In this document: piece by piece, positions 26,644 to 35,059 of the stretch
Layout: each line of letters begins with the position of its first letter
How positions within the stretch are numbered: the stretch's first letter is position 1
Source of the DNA: Martinezella dioscoreae
Lineage (GTDB): Bacteria; Pseudomonadota; Alphaproteobacteria; Rhizobiales; Rhizobiaceae
DNA length: 64,000 nt
Reading direction: 5' to 3'
NCBI RefSeq assembly: GCF_009176305.1
Contig: NZ_BLAJ01000012.1
Location: 42,961 to 106,960, forward strand
Made by a program: the position numbers and the translations under genes
Notes under the pieces: generated by a model
The model's input: the letters and a program-made list of their open reading frames with translations, nothing else
Databases searched by the model: none
What the model was told of the DNA's origin: nothing

Positions 26644-27993
26644 ATGCCGCACGATACCCTTCCCCAACCAGCCGTGGCACGACGCTCGGCCGGCCTTTCC
26701 GGCACGATACGCATTCCCGGCGACAAATCCATTTCCCATCGCTCCCTCATGTTCGGCGGCCTTGCCGCAGGCGAAACCCGTATCACCGGCCTGCTCGAAG
26801 GCGAGGATGTGTTGAATACCGGCAAGGCCATGCAGGCTTTAGGCGCCACAATCCGCAAGATCGACGACGAATGGATTGTCCGCGGAACCGGCAATGGCGG
26901 GCTACTGGCCCCGGAGACACCGCTCGATTTCGGCAATGCCGGCACCGGTTGCCGCCTCACCATGGGCTTGGTCGGCTCCTACGATTTCAAAACAACCTTC
27001 GTCGGCGATGCTTCGCTGTCGAAACGGCCGATGGGCCGCATTCTCGATCCGCTGCGCCGCATGGGAACGCAGGTCAGCGCCGCTACGGGCGACCGGCTGC
27101 CCGTCTCCCTACATGGGCCAGGTGTAGCGAGCCCGCTGACCTATCGCGTACCGATGGCTTCGGCGCAGGTCAAATCGGCGGTGCTGCTGGCGGGCCTCAA
27201 TGCGCCCGGCATGACAACAGTCATCGAACCGGTCATGACCCGCGACCACACGGAAAAAATGCTGGCCGGTTTTGGCGCAGCGCTTTCGGTCGAGATCGAT
27301 GCGGCGGGCGTCCGCACCATTCGCCTTGAGGGTCAGGGCAAGCTCACCGGCCAGACGATCGATGTCCCCGGCGATCCCTCCTCCGCGGCCTTCCCGCTGG
27401 TGGCGGCATTGATCGTGCCCGGCTCCGACATAACCATCCGCAACGTGTTGATGAACCCGACGCGCACCGGCCTCATCCTGACGCTGCAGGAGATGGGCGC
27501 GGATATCGAGATGCTCGACCGACGCATGACGGGCGGCGAGGATGTCGCCGATCTCCGCGTGCGCTCCTCTGCGCTCAAGGGCGTCACCGTGCCGGCCGAG
27601 CGCGCGCCGTCGATGATCGACGAATATCCCGTGCTGGCCGTCGCGGCTACTTTTGCAGAAGGCACGACCATCATGCAGGGGCTGGACGAGCTTCGGGTGA
27701 AAGAATCCGACCGGCTTTCGGCCGTCGCCGAGGGCTTGAAGCTCAACGGTGTCGACTGCATCGAAGGCATAGATATGCTGACGGTTCAAGGCAGGCCTGA
27801 CGGCAAGGGTCTCGGCAACGCCGGCGGTGCCAAAGTGAGTACCCATCTCGATCACCGCATCGCCATGAGTTTTCTCGTCATGGGACTTGCGAGCGAACAT
27901 CCTGTCACGATCGATGATTCCGCCATGATCGCCACCAGCTTTCCGGATTTTTTTGCTATGATAACAAGATTGGGCGCGACGATCGAAACTTAA
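26644..27993 (+). CDS. aroA: 3-phosphoshikimate 1-carboxyvinyltransferase (EPSP synthase, class II)
   Basis: Sixth step of the shikimate pathway: shikimate-3-phosphate plus PEP to EPSP. 449 residues from ATG 26644. Motifs: PGDKSISHRS, GNAGTGCRLTMG, VPMASAQVKSAVLLAGL, RDHTEKML, RVKESDRLSAVA and DHRIAMSFLV. The RDHTE and SAQVKS motifs place it in class II, the group containing Agrobacterium CP4. The chain is collinear with CP4, and residue 100 is Gly (codon 26941-26943) where CP4 has Ala. Divergent from the TIGR02300 gene and followed by a PaiB-like gene, cmk and rpsA. Confidence 0.97.
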   Translation: MPHDTLPQPAVARRSAGLSGTIRIPGDKSISHRSLMFGGLAAGETRITGLLEGEDVLNTGKAMQALGATIRKIDDEWIVRGTGNGGLLAPETPLDFGNAGTGCRLTMGLVGSYDFKTTFVGDASLSKRPMGRILDPLRRMGTQVSAATGDRLPVSLHGPGVASPLTYRVPMASAQVKSAVLLAGLNAPGMTTVIEPVMTRDHTEKMLAGFGAALSVEIDAAGVRTIRLEGQGKLTGQTIDVPGDPSSAAFPLVAALIVPGSDITIRNVLMNPTRTGLILTLQEMGADIEMLDRRMTGGEDVADLRVRSSALKGVTVPAERAPSMIDEYPVLAVAATFAEGTTIMQGLDELRVKESDRLSAVAEGLKLNGVDCIEGIDMLTVQGRPDGKGLGNAGGAKVSTHLDHRIAMSFLVMGLASEHPVTIDDSAMIATSFPDFFAMITRLGATIET

Positions 27994-28088
27994 GCCCGGT
28001 AGACCGTGCCATTGGCCATTCGAAGCCTTGTCACACAGGGTTTCCCGGCAGGGTTCCCTGGGAATGGCACAGCAAACGGACCGACGCC

Positions 28089-28739
28089 ATGTATCAGCCG
28101 CCCCATCACCGCGAAGACGATCTCGACACGCAGCACCAGCTGATCCGCGCGCATCCGCTGGGGCTGCTCATCACGGCTGGTGACGGCGGGCTGATCGCCA
28201 ATGCCGTGCCATTTCACCTGAATGCCGAGCTCTCGCCGAAGGGAACGCTGCAGGCGCATGTTGCCAGGGCGAACAGCCAGTGGAAGGAGATTGCGGCCGG
28301 CGCGCCCGTGCTCGTCGTCTTCCAGGGCGCCGATACCTATATCACGCCTTCTTGGTATGCGACAAAGCGGGAGACCGGCAAAGTGGTGCCGACCTGGAAC
28401 TATGCGATCGTGCAGGTGCGCGGGAGCGCGCGAACGATCGACGACCCCGCCTGGCTGCGCGCGCAGATCGGCGCGTTGACCGGCGAGAACGAGAGCGATC
28501 GTGCGCAGCCCTGGGCGGTGGAAGATGCGCCGCCAGAGTTCATTGCCGCCCAGCTGAAGGGCATTGTCGGCATCGAAATCGACATCGAGACGATTGACGG
28601 CAAATGGAAGGTGAGCCAGAACCGGCCGCTGGCTGACCGACAGGGCGTGGCCGAAGGTCTTGGCGCAATCGATCGAACAGATGCCGCCGAGATGGCCGAT
28701 CTGGTGCGTCGCTACAGCAAAAAACGAGATATCGGGTAG
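28089..28739 (+). CDS. FMN-binding negative transcriptional regulator, PaiB-like
   Basis: 216 residues starting MYQPPHHREDD, the typical N-terminus of PaiB-type flavin-binding split-barrel proteins. Other signatures are NAVPFHLNAE, VVFQGADTYITPSWYATK and GKVVPTWNYAIVQVRG. Bacillus PaiB represses sporulation and protease genes; in Gram-negatives the role is unclear. Inserted between aroA and cmk, which are adjacent in many rhizobia, and 14 bases before cmk, so perhaps cotranscribed. Confidence 0.92.
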   Translation: MYQPPHHREDDLDTQHQLIRAHPLGLLITAGDGGLIANAVPFHLNAELSPKGTLQAHVARANSQWKEIAAGAPVLVVFQGADTYITPSWYATKRETGKVVPTWNYAIVQVRGSARTIDDPAWLRAQIGALTGENESDRAQPWAVEDAPPEFIAAQLKGIVGIEIDIETIDGKWKVSQNRPLADRQGVAEGLGAIDRTDAAEMADLVRRYSKKRDIG

Positions 28740-28753
28740 GGACGGAAGAAGAC

Positions 28754-29386
28754 ATGATCATCGCCATCGACGGACCAGCGGCTGCCGGTAAGGGAACTCT
28801 GGCACGTCGGATCGCCGAGGCCTATGGCTATCATCATCTCGATACCGGCCTCACCTATCGCGCCACCGCCAAGGCCCTGCTCGATGCCGGACTGCCGCTC
28901 GACGACGAAGCAATTGCCGAAGGCATGGCGCGCAAGGTCGATCTCGCCGGGCTCGATCGAGCCATTCTATCCCGGCACGAGATCGGCGAGGCCGCATCGA
29001 AGATCGCCGTCATGCCGGCCGTGCGCCGCGCTCTGGTCGAAGCGCAGCGCCGTTTTGCGCAGAAGAAGCCGGGCGCCGTGCTCGACGGCCGTGATATCGG
29101 CACCGTGGTCTGCCCGGATGCGCCGGTAAAACTCTATGTGACGGCTTCGGTCGAAGTCCGGGCGAAGCGGCGCTACGAAGAGATCATCGAGGCCGGCGGC
29201 AGTGCCGATTACGATGCCATTTTCGAGGATGTGAGGCGGCGCGACGAGCGCGACATGGGCCGCACCGACAGCCCTTTGAAACCAGCTGAAGAGGCGTACT
29301 TGCTAGATACCTCAGAAATGAGTATAGAAGCGGCGTTTCAGACGGCAAAATCGATCATCGACGCTGCTCTGAGCCGAAATGCCTGA
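28754..29386 (+). CDS. cmk: cytidylate kinase
   Basis: Phosphorylates CMP and dCMP. 210 residues. P-loop IDGPAAAGKGTLARRIA at the N-terminus, HLDTGLTYRATA (nucleotide monophosphate site), GRDIGTVVCPDAPVKLYVTA, and the lid RRDERDMGRTDSPLKPAEEA, all standard. Directly upstream of rpsA as in most proteobacteria. Confidence 0.97.
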   Translation: MIIAIDGPAAAGKGTLARRIAEAYGYHHLDTGLTYRATAKALLDAGLPLDDEAIAEGMARKVDLAGLDRAILSRHEIGEAASKIAVMPAVRRALVEAQRRFAQKKPGAVLDGRDIGTVVCPDAPVKLYVTASVEVRAKRRYEEIIEAGGSADYDAIFEDVRRRDERDMGRTDSPLKPAEEAYLLDTSEMSIEAAFQTAKSIIDAALSRNA

Positions 29387-29566
29387 AAATTTGAGCGGCT
29401 TTCGCGCGCCTCGCGCCGGAAACTGCCGATTTCAAGATAGCCTGACATTCCGTCCAAGCGCCGGATAGCTTCCTTAAGGGAGGCGGACTGGGGTCAGGCC
29501 TGTTCAACGCGAACCACCGGCGCATCAGTGTCCAGATTGCATGATCGGGACACGCCAGGAGATTTT

Positions 29567-31270
29567 ATGTCTGTAACTTCCCCCTCTCGCGAAGATTTCG
29601 CGGCCCTTCTTGAAGAATCCTTTGCCAAGAACGATCTGGCTGAAGGCTATGTCACCAAGGGCATCATCACCGCCATCGAAAAGGATGTCGCCGTTGTAGA
29701 CGTTGGCCTCAAGGTCGAAGGCCGCATCGCGCTGAAGGAATTCGGTGCACGCGCCAAGGACGGCACGCTCAAGGTTGGCGATGAAGTCGAAGTCTATGTC
29801 GAGCGTATCGAAAACGCGCTTGGCGAAGCCGTTCTCTCGCGCGAAAAGGCTCGCCGCGAAGAAAGCTGGATCAAGCTCGAAGCCAAGTTCGAAGCTGGCG
29901 AGCGCGTTGAAGGCGTCATCTTCAACCAGGTCAAGGGCGGCTTCACCGTCGATCTCGACGGCGCTATCGCCTTCCTGCCGCGTTCGCAGGTCGACATCCG
30001 TCCGATCCGCGACGTCACCCCGCTGATGCACAACCCGCAGCCCTTCGAAATCCTCAAGATGGACAAGCGCCGCGGCAACATCGTCGTTTCGCGTCGTACG
30101 GTTCTGGAAGAGTCCCGTGCCGAGCAGCGTTCTGAAATCGTTCAGAACCTCGAAGAAGGCCAGGTTGTTGACGGCGTCGTCAAGAACATCACCGATTACG
30201 GTGCGTTCGTTGACCTCGGCGGCATCGACGGCCTGCTGCACGTCACCGACATGGCATGGCGCCGTGTGAACCATCCGTCGGAAATCCTGTCCATCGGCCA
30301 GCAGGTCAAGGTACAGATCATCCGCATCAACCAGGAAACCCACCGTATCTCGCTCGGCATGAAGCAGCTCGAGAGCGATCCGTGGGATGGCATCCAGGCC
30401 AAGTATCCGGAAGGCAAGAAGATCTCCGGTACGGTCACGAACATCACCGACTACGGTGCGTTCGTCGAGCTGGAGCCGGGCATCGAAGGCCTGATCCACA
30501 TCTCGGAAATGTCCTGGACCAAGAAGAACGTTCACCCCGGCAAGATCCTGTCCACGAGCCAGGAAGTCGAAGTCGTCGTTCTCGAAGTCGATCCGACCAA
30601 GCGTCGTATCTCGCTCGGCCTGAAGCAGACGCTGGAAAATCCGTGGGCAGCATTCGCCCGCAACCATCCGGCTGGCACCGAAGTCGAAGGCGAAGTCAAG
30701 AACAAGACCGAATTCGGCCTGTTCATCGGCCTCGACGGCGATGTGGACGGCATGGTTCACCTCTCCGACCTCGACTGGAATCGTCCGGGCGAGCAGGTCA
30801 TCGAAGAGTACAACAAGGGTGACGTCGTCAAGGCTGTCGTTCTCGACGTCGACGTCGAGAAGGAACGCATCTCGCTCGGCATCAAGCAGCTCGGCAAGGA
30901 CTCGGTTGGTGAAGCTGCTGCTTCCGGCGACCTGCGCAAGAATGCAGTCGTTTCCTGCGAAGTCATCGCAGTCAACGACGGCGGCATCGAAGTGAAGCTC
31001 GTCAACCACGAAGACATCACCTCGTTCATCCGCCGCGCCGATCTGTCGCGTGACCGTGACGAACAGCGTCCGGAGCGTTTCTCGGTTGGTCAGGTTGTCG
31101 ACGCTCGCGTCACCAACTTCTCCAAGAAGGACCGCAAGATCATGCTGTCGATCAAGGCTCTGGAAATCGCAGAAGAGAAGGAAGCCGTTGCTCAGTTCGG
31201 TTCTTCCGACTCGGGCGCTTCGCTCGGCGACATCCTGGGTGCGGCTCTGAAGAACCGCAACGCCGAATAA
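29567..31270 (+). CDS. rpsA: 30S ribosomal protein S1
   Basis: 567 residues with six S1-type RNA-binding repeats. The clearest are around VVKNITDYGAFVDLGGIDGLLH, VTNITDYGAFVELEPGIEGL and VKNKTEFGLFIGLDGDVDGM. It binds mRNA and delivers it to the 30S subunit. ATG 29567 has AGGAG upstream and starts the family N-terminus MSVTSPSRED; the frame also opens at 29528. The 180-base leader after cmk may carry the S1 autoregulatory site. A strong terminator follows. Confidence 0.98.
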   Translation: MSVTSPSREDFAALLEESFAKNDLAEGYVTKGIITAIEKDVAVVDVGLKVEGRIALKEFGARAKDGTLKVGDEVEVYVERIENALGEAVLSREKARREESWIKLEAKFEAGERVEGVIFNQVKGGFTVDLDGAIAFLPRSQVDIRPIRDVTPLMHNPQPFEILKMDKRRGNIVVSRRTVLEESRAEQRSEIVQNLEEGQVVDGVVKNITDYGAFVDLGGIDGLLHVTDMAWRRVNHPSEILSIGQQVKVQIIRINQETHRISLGMKQLESDPWDGIQAKYPEGKKISGTVTNITDYGAFVELEPGIEGLIHISEMSWTKKNVHPGKILSTSQEVEVVVLEVDPTKRRISLGLKQTLENPWAAFARNHPAGTEVEGEVKNKTEFGLFIGLDGDVDGMVHLSDLDWNRPGEQVIEEYNKGDVVKAVVLDVDVEKERISLGIKQLGKDSVGEAAASGDLRKNAVVSCEVIAVNDGGIEVKLVNHEDITSFIRRADLSRDRDEQRPERFSVGQVVDARVTNFSKKDRKIMLSIKALEIAEEKEAVAQFGSSDSGASLGDILGAALKNRNAE

Positions 31271-31292
31271 TCCTCGGTCGAAGCCTGAAAAC

Positions 31293-31324
31293 AAAAACCC
31301 GCCGGAGCGATCCGGCGGGTTTTT
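31293..31324 (+). terminator. rho-independent terminator after rpsA
   Basis: Perfect 10-bp stem (31297-31306 with 31311-31320), GCGA tetraloop, A-run before and T-run after. Confidence 0.94.
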
Positions 31325-31371
31325 CTTTGTCCGCTCTGCGACGTCTGCGCCTGCTATTCCATTTTGGCGCT

Positions 31372-33060
31372 TTATTCCCAGGTCACCATGCGCCGATAGA
31401 AATCGAAGGCGTGGTCTTGAAGCGGGTCGCGCAGAGGCTGCGGCAAGGCAACGAGTTCCGGTCTGACGTTATCGTCCTCCGCAGAGGCCGGGCCAGCTTC
31501 CGCTTCGTCGGATACCTCGCCCTCTGCCTGTGCCGACGATTCCTCTGCATGGGCCTGCTCTTCATCCTGATCTTGCGGGTTCTCCTCGTCCTGAGCTTGT
31601 CCGCCCTCCTCATCGCCGACGGGATCGACGCGATTGAGCAGCTTCGACTCGCTATTCTTGGCGGAAGTGTCGACCGGCAAATAGCTAGCCACGACGAAGG
31701 GAACGCCGAGTGGCAGGGGCGCCGACATCGTCGCCTGCTCCGCAGCCTCATATACCGCCACCGGCGTTGCAGGCGACGTCTGCGACGGCGGCTTGCCGGA
31801 AGCGATGGGAAGAGCACCGGATGTTTCGGGCCCTTCCGCCAATGACGCCGGCAGGGCCGCCACTGCGACCGGGCGATTGGAGCCTTCGTTAACGATCGGC
31901 GGCTGCGTTGACGATGCCTGCGTCGCGCTATTGCCGGTCAACGCCTGGGCGATGATCTTCTCCACGGAAGAGGAGGGATTGTTGATGATCTGCAAAAGGT
32001 CGGGATCGGCCGCCATCGCGGGCGGACTGATGACGACCTGCAGGCCCTGTTTGATGTCGGCTTCTATCTGCTGGATATCGCGCGGCACCGGCGGCGGCGT
32101 CAGCGGCGACCGGATCAATGCAATTTCGGTCGGGAGGTCGACTTCGGCTGCGATTGCCGTCAGCAGCGCGCTTGCAGTCAGATCATCGACAAGAGAAGCG
32201 AGTACGGAAGGCTGGACAGTGGCGGCCGCCGTAGCGGCAGGCGTGGCTTGCGGGGCGGCGGGGCCGTTTTGCGCGACCGTCTGCGCTTGGGTCGGCTGTG
32301 CTTGGGCCGCTTGTGCGGAAGCCGGCGCGGGTTGAGATTGTGCGGGGATGCCCACTTGCGGCGTCTGCTGCTCCGCAGGTGCTGGCTGCGCGGCGGGCTG
32401 GGCCGTCGCCGGTGTAGCCACAGCAGGCGCAGGTGTCGGGATAGCGGAAGCCGGTTCGTCTGCAGCAGCGGCGAGCGCCGTTGCCACGGCGGCTAGCTCG
32501 GCCGCCTTCTGCAGCGGGGCTGATACGGGTGTCTGGGAGGCTGGCGTTTCCACTTGGCCGGCATTCTGCCCATAGGAATTGACGACTGCCTTCAGCACGG
32601 CATCCGGCTCGGCTACCGACGTCTGTTCAAGGCTGAGAGCCAGCTGCACCGCCTGCGGACTTTCCGGGTCCTGCAACGCCGCTGCCAGAACCGGCAATGG
32701 CACCGGCGTCCTTATCTGCCCATCCATACGCTGCTGCGCGGTGGCGAGCTGTGGCGGCGTCAGGCTGCGGATTGCGGCGGCAACACGCTGGGCATAGGCG
32801 GCATTGCTTTCGCCCGGCTCACGGGAAACATTCACCACCTTGCTGGCGGCATCGATCGCGGAAAGCAGACTGTCGAGCATGCGTTCGCGAGCCGCGACCA
32901 GCAGCATGTTCAGCTTGCCCTCGACGCTGGCATTAACGGTACTCGACAGAACGGCGAGCGGCGTTGCCGTCGTCTGAAGCCCGGAGGTCTCGGCCGTTGC
33001 GGCGATCGGCTTCTCAATGGATACACCCACAGCGGACACGGCACCAACGGGAAGCAACAT
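31372..33060 (-). CDS. large low-complexity protein of unknown function
   Basis: 562 residues, with AAAGGAG 6 bases before ATG 33060. The first 170 residues are helical and not repetitive (ASVEGKLNMLLVAARERMLD, SLTPPQLATAQQRMDG). The middle (about 175-290) is an Ala/Pro/Gln-rich linker. A second ordered part is at about 290-370, followed by a Glu/Asp/Gln-rich acidic run and a short conserved-looking end HAFDFYRRMVTWE. No signal peptide or membrane helix. The Ala/Pro/Gln build recalls flagellar hook-length (FliK-like) proteins, but there is no flagellar context. Family not recognised. Confidence 0.75.
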   Translation of the reverse strand: MLLPVGAVSAVGVSIEKPIAATAETSGLQTTATPLAVLSSTVNASVEGKLNMLLVAARERMLDSLLSAIDAASKVVNVSREPGESNAAYAQRVAAAIRSLTPPQLATAQQRMDGQIRTPVPLPVLAAALQDPESPQAVQLALSLEQTSVAEPDAVLKAVVNSYGQNAGQVETPASQTPVSAPLQKAAELAAVATALAAAADEPASAIPTPAPAVATPATAQPAAQPAPAEQQTPQVGIPAQSQPAPASAQAAQAQPTQAQTVAQNGPAAPQATPAATAAATVQPSVLASLVDDLTASALLTAIAAEVDLPTEIALIRSPLTPPPVPRDIQQIEADIKQGLQVVISPPAMAADPDLLQIINNPSSSVEKIIAQALTGNSATQASSTQPPIVNEGSNRPVAVAALPASLAEGPETSGALPIASGKPPSQTSPATPVAVYEAAEQATMSAPLPLGVPFVVASYLPVDTSAKNSESKLLNRVDPVGDEEGGQAQDEENPQDQDEEQAHAEESSAQAEGEVSDEAEAGPASAEDDNVRPELVALPQPLRDPLQDHAFDFYRRMVTWE

Positions 33061-33296
33061 GACATGCTCCTTTGTCTGGCAAGGCGACGATGGAAGCGGG
33101 AAGCAGGTTCAATCGAGGTCCGCTCATGCGGCCTGTGGACTTCCTAGCGCCGAGTGGCCGAATTGGCGAGGCGCGAACGCGCAGACCTGGAAATCATCCG
33201 CAAAATAGCAGTCAAGTCCTTAACATATCCCTAAATAAAGGAGCCGATGCCGCTTGCGCAGCACCGGCTCAGGAATTCCTGTCGCAAGCGAAGCAA

Positions 33297-33923
33297 TCAG
33301 CTATGCGCGAAGATATCCGCCTCTTCCCAGCCGAGAAGGTCGAGCTTGGCACGCGTCGGCAGGAATGCGAAGCAATCATCGGCATAGTCCATGCGGCCGT
33401 CGCGCAGCAGGCGCTGGGTCAGCTTCTCGCGCAACGCGTGGAGATAGAGTACGTCGGAGGCAGCATATTCGAGCTGCGCCGGGGACAGCGTTTCCGCGGC
33501 CCAATCCGACGACTGCTGCGCCTTTGAGATATCGACGTCCAACATCTCCTTGAGATTGTCCTTCAGGCCGTGACGGTCGGTATAGGTGCGGCAGAGGCGC
33601 GAGGCGATCTTGGTGCAGAAGACCGGGGTCGTGGTGACGCCAAACGTATGAAACAGGACGGCGATGTCGAAGCGGCCGTAATGAAAGATCTTCTGATGCG
33701 TCGGGTCGGCGAGCATGGCGACGAGATTGGGCGCCTGCTTCTGACCGGCGGCGATACGGATGATATCGGCCGTGCCGTCGCCGGGCGAAAGCTGCACGAG
33801 GCAAAGCCGGTCACGGCGTGGAACGAGGCCGAGAGTTTCGGTATCGATGGCAATAGCGCCGGTGTAGCGTGCGGCATCCTCAGTGGAAATATCGCCTTCG
33901 TGATAACGGATGGTGGCAGCCAT
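33297..33923 (-). CDS. ribonuclease D-type 3'-5' exonuclease
   Basis: 208 residues with a complete DEDDy exonuclease site: Asp27/Glu29 (AIDTETLGL), Asp86 (HYGRFDIAVL), Tyr153/Asp157 (LEYAASDVLYL). The HRDC domain of classical RNase D is absent, so this is the short form frequent in Rhizobiales, likely trimming tRNA precursors or short RNAs. ATG 33923 starts MAATIRYHEGD. The 236 bases between it and the next gene show nothing notable. Confidence 0.9.
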   Translation of the reverse strand: MAATIRYHEGDISTEDAARYTGAIAIDTETLGLVPRRDRLCLVQLSPGDGTADIIRIAAGQKQAPNLVAMLADPTHQKIFHYGRFDIAVLFHTFGVTTTPVFCTKIASRLCRTYTDRHGLKDNLKEMLDVDISKAQQSSDWAAETLSPAQLEYAASDVLYLHALREKLTQRLLRDGRMDYADDCFAFLPTRAKLDLLGWEEADIFAHS

Positions 33924-34006
33924 GAGATTCTCCCGGCTCTGTCCTTCTGAATTCGCTTTTCGTCCGTTCTATAGAACAGACGGGGTGAGAACCATACCGG
34001 CGCCTG

Positions 34007-34837
34007 TCAAAAAGTCGGCGGCGTATTGATCCAGAGCAATATGGTCTCACCATCATGGCGGTTGCGCCAGGAATGATAACGGCGGCTTTCAAAATAAAGC
34101 GAATCTCCCGGCAGTAGATCGAAGAATTGATCGCTGTCGAGCACCAGTTCCAGGCGACCGGCGAGAACATGGATGAACTCTTCTCCCTCGTGCCGATAGG
34201 CGCCTTCGCTTGTCGCACCTGGCGCGAGCACGAAGCGATGGCAATCCATCATCGTCGGTCCTTCGGCAAGAAGCTGGACAGTGACGCCCGGCGTCGTCGC
34301 TGGCCAGGAACGCCATTCGCCTGACCGGATGAGTGCGGGAACATCCTCGCGCTCCTCACCAGACAGGCGCGATACCGTTGTGCCATAATAATCCGCGAGG
34401 TCATGCAGCGTCTTGAAACTGACACCCTGCGAGGTGCGCTCCAGGGTCGAGAGCGTCGACGACGTCATGCCCATGTCGGCGGCGACTTGCTCCAGCGTCT
34501 TGCCGGCGGCGTGGCGCAGCGAGCGAAGTCTGCGGCCGATATCCGAAGAGGCCAGTTGCTCGCCATTCTCCGATCCGGCGGCACCGCCCTCCTCCATCTC
34601 GAGCGCTTCGCGAATCGCCGCCGGATTGAGGCCACGCTCGGCGCGGAACCAGGAGATGCGCTTCAGCCGCGCCACGTCGTCGGCGCTGTACTGGCGGTGC
34701 CCGGTCTCGGAGCGGGAGGGGACGACAAGCCCCTGGCTTTCCCATAGGCGCAAGGTGGAGGCCGATACGCCGGCAAGACGCGCCGCTTCCGCCACCTTGT
34801 AGCGCACGGGGTAGCGCTCCGGCTCGATGCTGCTCAT
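34007..34837 (-). CDS. MerR-HTH/XRE-HTH/cupin transcriptional regulator
   Basis: 276 residues with three domains. Residues about 12-80 are a MerR-type winged helix (RYKVAEAARLAGVSASTLRL, WESQGLVVPSRSETGHRQY). Residues about 98-160 are a Cro/C1 HTH (IGRRLRSLRHAAGKTLEQVA, TSSTLSTLERTSQGVS). The last 90 are a cupin (GEEFIHVLAGRLELVLDSD). XRE-cupin regulators often sense small amino or polyamine compounds; the extra MerR domain is unusual. ATG 34837 or 34879 could be the start. Divergent from gabT-gabD, so probably their regulator, acting at the 35007-35025 palindrome. Confidence 0.88.
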   Translation of the reverse strand: MSSIEPERYPVRYKVAEAARLAGVSASTLRLWESQGLVVPSRSETGHRQYSADDVARLKRISWFRAERGLNPAAIREALEMEEGGAAGSENGEQLASSDIGRRLRSLRHAAGKTLEQVAADMGMTSSTLSTLERTSQGVSFKTLHDLADYYGTTVSRLSGEEREDVPALIRSGEWRSWPATTPGVTVQLLAEGPTMMDCHRFVLAPGATSEGAYRHEGEEFIHVLAGRLELVLDSDQFFDLLPGDSLYFESRRYHSWRNRHDGETILLWINTPPTF

Positions 34838-35006
34838 TTGCCAATATCCCTGATTTTCGTCTTTCGATCCGTTTAGCATGGATTGCGCGGCTTAGCGCGC
34901 CTTAAAAGCCGCGCGGCGCTCCATGGGAGCCTTTCGCACATTCTTGTCACCCGCACAAAATCCCGCTTGAAATCTTGCAGGAAAAATGTAGGAGTTTTCT
35001 AAATAA

Positions 35007-35025
35007 CTTGCAGAACTTCTGCAAG
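35007..35025. promoter_or_regulatory. perfect 19-bp palindrome, probable gabT operator
   Basis: CTTGCAGAA-c-TTCTGCAAG, 9-bp arms around one base, 34 bases before the gabT start. A further CTTGCAG half-site lies at about 34974-34980. Located between the divergent regulator and gabT, so likely the regulator's binding site. Confidence 0.75.
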
Positions 35026-35059
35026 ATAATTCGAAAACGCCTTCCTGGGAGCCCCTGCA

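Noticed and set aside
29525..31294. 589-residue open frame on the minus strand across rpsA
   Set aside because: Shadow of rpsA; low-complexity mirror of the S1 repeats.
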